7,544 nucleotides of DNA, from assembly GCA_947090365.1 (NCBI GenBank), contig CAMUNT010000030.1:1-7544 (forward strand), in the 5' to 3' direction. The notes under the pieces were generated by a model. The model ran no database searches, was not told the DNA's origin, and was given only the letters and a program-made list of their open reading frames with translations. A program made the position numbers and the translations under genes. This document shows, in pieces, positions 4,251 to 7,544 of this stretch; the stretch's first letter is position 1, and each line of letters starts with the position of its first letter. This DNA comes from an uncultured Clostridia bacterium (GTDB lineage: Bacteria; Bacillota; Clostridia; Christensenellales; Borkfalkiaceae).

Positions 4251-7200
4251 CTAATTATTGTCAACGTACTTTATATCGGCAAGATCTATAAACGAACAGA
4301 GCTCGGCTAAAAGACCGCGACAGTAATTAACGCCGGAAGGCAGTAAATATCGCTCGTTGCCCCTGACAATTTTACAAATCGTATCACCTTCGTAATTTGA
4401 AAGCATATTCACAAATTCGTCAAAGGTTTCGTCGTCAAGTTTTTTTGCGTTAAGCCAAAGTACCGGACGATTATCTGCCGTTTTTATAGCAGTCGGTTTT
4501 TTGGATTCCGTTTCCAAAGGAATGATTTCGTCAACTATCAATGAAGTTCCCTTTTCCGCATCGACGTCAAGCTTACCCTTCACTTTAACAATTTTATCGT
4601 TTGCGATTTCACTTTTAAACTTTTCGTAAACGGTAGGGAAACATACGCAATCTATACTGCCGTAAACGTCTTCCAAAGTAATGAATGCCATAAAGCTACC
4701 CGTTCTTTTTGTCGTTGTACGTCTGTACGATGCGATTATGCCAGCCATAGTAATATGCATTCCATCGAAAATGCGGTTATAAGTGCGCGTCCCATCCTCA
4801 TCTTCCACGTAATCGTCAAAAGCAGAGCAATCGAAAGTGCAATCGGGAAAGGCGTTTATATATTTTTCAAAAGGGTGACCGCTTACGTAAACGCCCAACA
4901 CCTGCTTTTCTTTGGAGAGCTTTTCACTCAACTCGTATTCGGGCACGTCAGGATAGGTTACGTCAAGATTATCTTCCTCGATAACATCGCCGAATAAGCT
5001 CATCTGTGCGCTGTTCTTTTGCTTGCTTATTGCCTTTGCACGACTGCAAAGCTGTTCGTACACTAATGCAAGCCTTGAACGGCTGATCCCCATTTCATCG
5101 AATGCACCCGCAAATATCAAACCTTCTACAAGTCTTGAATTAAGTCCGTCGATACATCTTGATATAAAGTCGGGAAAGCTTTTGAAATCTCCGTTCTTGT
5201 TTCTTTCTTCGATAATCTCATCGATTACCGCCTGCCCTGCACCCTTTAACGCCGACAAACCGAAACGCACGCCGTCGTTTTCAACCGTAAACGCCGTTTT
5301 ACTCTTGTTGATGTCAGGCGGTAAAACCTTAAACCCTTTTTCTTTTAAATAGATAACGTACTTCGTTATTTCTTCTATTTTGCTTAATCTGTTGTTTAAA
5401 AGCGCACAGATAAATTCTTTACAGTAATATCTTTTAAGCCAGGCTGTCTGGTATGCAAGAACCGCATACGCGGCGGCGTGCGATTTATTGAACGCATAAG
5501 AAGCAAACCCTTCCATATCAGCAAATATTTTATTTGCAACCTCTTCGGAAATGCCGTTTTTCACACAGCCGTCGATTGTACTGCCGTTTATGTCACTGAC
5601 TCCGCCGTAAATAAATTTATCCTTTTGCGCCATAAGAGTCTTTTTATCTTTTTTACCCATTGCACGCCTTACAAGGTCAGCTTCACCGAGAGAAAAACCT
5701 GCAAGGAACTGGAAAATCTGCATAACCTGTTCCTGATAAACAGGTATACCGTAAGTAACCTTTAAAATCTTTTCTTCCGCCTCGCAGTCGTAAGAAATAT
5801 TTTCAATTCCATGCTTTCGGTTGCAGAACGAATCAATAAATTTCATAGGTCCGGGACGGTACAGCGAAACCCCCGCTATAAGGTCTTCGAGACAGTCGGG
5901 TTTAAGCGTTTTCATGAACCGCTTCATACCCCCAGCTTCGAGCTGGAACACCCCGTCAGTATCTCCGTCGGAAATGAGTGAATACGCGCCGGCATCATTA
6001 TAACCTATTTTGTTGAAATCTATCTCTTTATTATAATTTTCACGAATATAATCAAGGCATTTTTTTATATCCGTCAGAGTAACGAGCGCAAGAAAGTCCA
6101 TTTTTAACATTCCGAGCGACTCGATTTCCTTTGCAACATATTGCGTTGTAATATCTTCACCGTTGCGTGAAAGCGGTACATTATCGGCAATTCGCTTCTG
6201 GCAGATAACTACGCCCGCCGCGTGAATACCTGTTTGGCGTGGCATTCCCTCAATTTTCAAAGCCATATCGATTACGCGCCGAAGCGTATCGTCGGTTTCA
6301 TAAATTTCGCAAAATTCACCGTTTCTTGCCGCTTTAAGCTCATTCAGCTTATTTTCAAGATCTGCCTTCTTGTCCTCGTCGGTTTCCGTTTCAAATTTCT
6401 TTTTGGCGTCCTCTATTCTTCGGCCGAGCAAATCGCCGATAGAAGTTTTGCCGTCCATTATCTTAGTTAATCTGTCGGTTTCGGAATAGGGTACGCGCAT
6501 AACTCTTCCGACGTCTTTAATGGAGTTTTTTGCCGCCATAGTTCCGAAAGTGACAATCTGGCAAACGTTTTCCTTTCCATACTTACGACGAACGTAATCT
6601 ATAGCCTCTTCGCGCCTGTCTGTACAGAAGTCAATATCGAAGTCGGGCATCGAAACGCGGTCGGGATTCAAAAAACGCTCAAACAGCAGATCGTACTGCA
6701 ACGGTTCAACGTCCGTTATTCCTATTGCATATGCGACTATCGAGCTTACGCCCGAGCCTCTTCCGGGGCCTACCGGTATTCCGTTCTCCTTAGACCAGTT
6801 AATAAAGTCCCAGACAACAAGATAATAATCAGCGTAACCCATTCCGCAGATTATACCAAGCTCGTATTCCGCCCTGTCAAGCTCACGCGAAGTCGGATTA
6901 CCGTATCTTTTTATAAGCCCCGCTCCCGTCAACTTTCGTAAATACTGCTCTGCCGAGCTTCCGTCCGGAGGAGTATACGTGGGAATAAGCGAAGTATCCC
7001 TTACGGGTTCGCCTTTTTTATCCAGCTTAAACGCAGGTTCGGTAACCTTGTCTGCAATGGCACGCGTGTTTGAAATCGCTTTGGGAACGTTTTTAAACAG
7101 CTCTGCCATTTCATCGCCCGACTTGAAATAGAACTCTTTTGTGTCAAACTTCAATCTCTTCGGATCGTCAAGCTGTTTCTTCATCTGAATACACATTAAA

Positions 7201-7544
7201 ACGTCCTGCATTTCCGCATCTTCTTTTTTAAGATAATGCACGTCGTTGGTTGCGACAAGCTCGACTCCGATTTCGTTTGCAAGCTTAATTAAAAGCGGTA
7301 AAACGCGCTTTTCATCTTCAATTCCATGGTCCTGGATTTCGATATAGAAATCGTCTTTGAAAATATCTTTAAAAAACAGAGCAAGCTCTTTCGCGCCCTC
7401 GTAATCACCCGAAAGAAGTCTTCTCGGTATTCCGCCGGCAAGACACGCGGAAAGACAAATTACGCCTTCCGAATGCTCTTTTAAAGTTTTGTAGTCAATT
7501 TTCGGCTTATAATAAAACCCGTCCACAAACGCCATAGAATCGAG
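4251..7544 (-). CDS. dnaE: DNA polymerase III alpha subunit, DnaE1 type; 5' end outside the window
   Basis: Replicative C-family DNA polymerase subunit. The frame runs off the right edge: three codons (L-D-S) precede the first Met in the window, and the GFYYKPKID segment lies inside the family's PHP domain, so roughly the first 80-90 residues are missing. Numbering from the Met at 7533-7535, domains in order are: remaining PHP domain (1-165, with YIEIQDHG and NDVHY), palm and fingers with GPGRGSG (257-263), catalytic PDFDIDF (297-303), GIHAAGVVI (436-444), MDFLAL (479-484, third catalytic Asp 480), LYRPGPM (558-564), YQEQVMQ (600-606) and NKSHAAAYA (683-691), then the helix-hairpin-helix region (about 735-815), the clamp-binding motif QMSLFG (844-849) and an OB-fold (about 926-1005) before the C-terminal domain. 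There is no exonuclease domain, which separates it from PolC. A charged stretch of about 30 extra residues lies near 371-405. The TAG stop is at 4251-4253. Confidence 0.97.
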   Translation of the reverse strand, partial: LDSMAFVDGFYYKPKIDYKTLKEHSEGVICLSACLAGGIPRRLLSGDYEGAKELALFFKDIFKDDFYIEIQDHGIEDEKRVLPLLIKLANEIGVELVATNDVHYLKKEDAEMQDVLMCIQMKKQLDDPKRLKFDTKEFYFKSGDEMAELFKNVPKAISNTRAIADKVTEPAFKLDKKGEPVRDTSLIPTYTPPDGSSAEQYLRKLTGAGLIKRYGNPTSRELDRAEYELGIICGMGYADYYLVVWDFINWSKENGIPVGPGRGSGVSSIVAYAIGITDVEPLQYDLLFERFLNPDRVSMPDFDIDFCTDRREEAIDYVRRKYGKENVCQIVTFGTMAAKNSIKDVGRVMRVPYSETDRLTKIMDGKTSIGDLLGRRIEDAKKKFETETDEDKKADLENKLNELKAARNGEFCEIYETDDTLRRVIDMALKIEGMPRQTGIHAAGVVICQKRIADNVPLSRNGEDITTQYVAKEIESLGMLKMDFLALVTLTDIKKCLDYIRENYNKEIDFNKIGYNDAGAYSLISDGDTDGVFQLEAGGMKRFMKTLKPDCLEDLIAGVSLYRPGPMKFIDSFCNRKHGIENISYDCEAEEKILKVTYGIPVYQEQVMQIFQFLAGFSLGEADLVRRAMGKKDKKTLMAQKDKFIYGGVSDINGSTIDGCVKNGISEEVANKIFADMEGFASYAFNKSHAAAYAVLAYQTAWLKRYYCKEFICALLNNRLSKIEEITKYVIYLKEKGFKVLPPDINKSKTAFTVENDGVRFGLSALKGAGQAVIDEIIEERNKNGDFKSFPDFISRCIDGLNSRLVEGLIFAGAFDEMGISRSRLALVYEQLCSRAKAISKQKNSAQMSLFGDVIEEDNLDVTYPDVPEYELSEKLSKEKQVLGVYVSGHPFEKYINAFPDCTFDCSAFDDYVEDEDGTRTYNRIFDGMHITMAGIIASYRRTTTKRTGSFMAFITLEDVYGSIDCVCFPTVYEKFKSEIANDKIVKVKGKLDVDAEKGTSLIVDEIIPLETESKKPTAIKTADNRPVLWLNAKKLDDETFDEFVNMLSNYEGDTICKIVRGNERYLLPSGVNYCRGLLAELCSFIDLADIKYVDNN

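Noticed and set aside
4226..4259. Short inverted repeats around the dnaE stop (AATAATT/AATTATT and ACAAT/ATTGT)
   Set aside because: Stems are five to seven nearly all-A/T pairs with no U tract, too weak to call a terminator; dnaE may read through into pfkA.
4755..6470. Several plus-strand open frames of 60-109 codons inside dnaE
   Set aside because: All lie opposite strongly conserved dnaE coding sequence and show no domain or ribosome binding site of their own.
1..7544. Search for CRISPR arrays, insertion sequences, toxin-antitoxin pairs or riboswitches
   Set aside because: No regularly spaced repeats, transposase motifs, small paired genes or long structured leaders were seen; the pfkA leader of about 70 bases matches no riboswitch class I recognise.

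Overview
The window looks like chromosomal DNA of a low-to-moderate G+C member of the Bacillota, most likely class Clostridia. This rests on the DnaE1-type polymerase next to pfkA, strong AGGAGG-like ribosome binding sites, TTGNAA-N17-TATAAT promoters and compact U-tailed terminators. The genus cannot be read from the sequence.

Layout. Positions 1-90 hold the 3' two thirds of a plus-strand tRNA-Pro with an AGG anticodon, followed at once by a strong terminator. Positions 91-492 are AT-rich and contain no intact gene. They hold a small repeat motif, a hairpin, the degraded C-terminal end of a GNAT acetyltransferase (stop at 439-441, plus strand) and a second hairpin. This looks like the scar of an inserted, now decayed element beside a tRNA gene. 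Every intact protein gene lies on the minus strand. Read in the direction of transcription (right to left) they are: dnaE (5' end outside the window), pfkA, a PfkB-family 1-phosphofructokinase-like gene, a small orphan gene for an acidic four-cysteine protein, and a geranylgeranyl-reductase-family flavoprotein gene.

Transcription. pfkA has its own extended -10 promoter, although nothing resembling a strong terminator separates it from dnaE. A strong hairpin terminator follows pfkA, so the PfkB gene depends on read-through or on an unrecognised promoter. The orphan gene has a textbook promoter squeezed into the 65 bases behind the PfkB gene, and its own terminator. That promoter also shows that the longest open frame overstates the gene by eight codons.

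Working together. dnaE and pfkA are housekeeping genes (replication and glycolysis) that often sit together in Clostridia. The most notable observation is that the PfkB-family protein lacks the catalytic aspartate of the GAGD motif (GAGG here) and has a changed GGKGxN substrate motif (TGNAIN), so it may be a pseudokinase or an enzyme of altered function. I found no CRISPR array, insertion sequence, toxin-antitoxin pair or obviously new multi-gene system.
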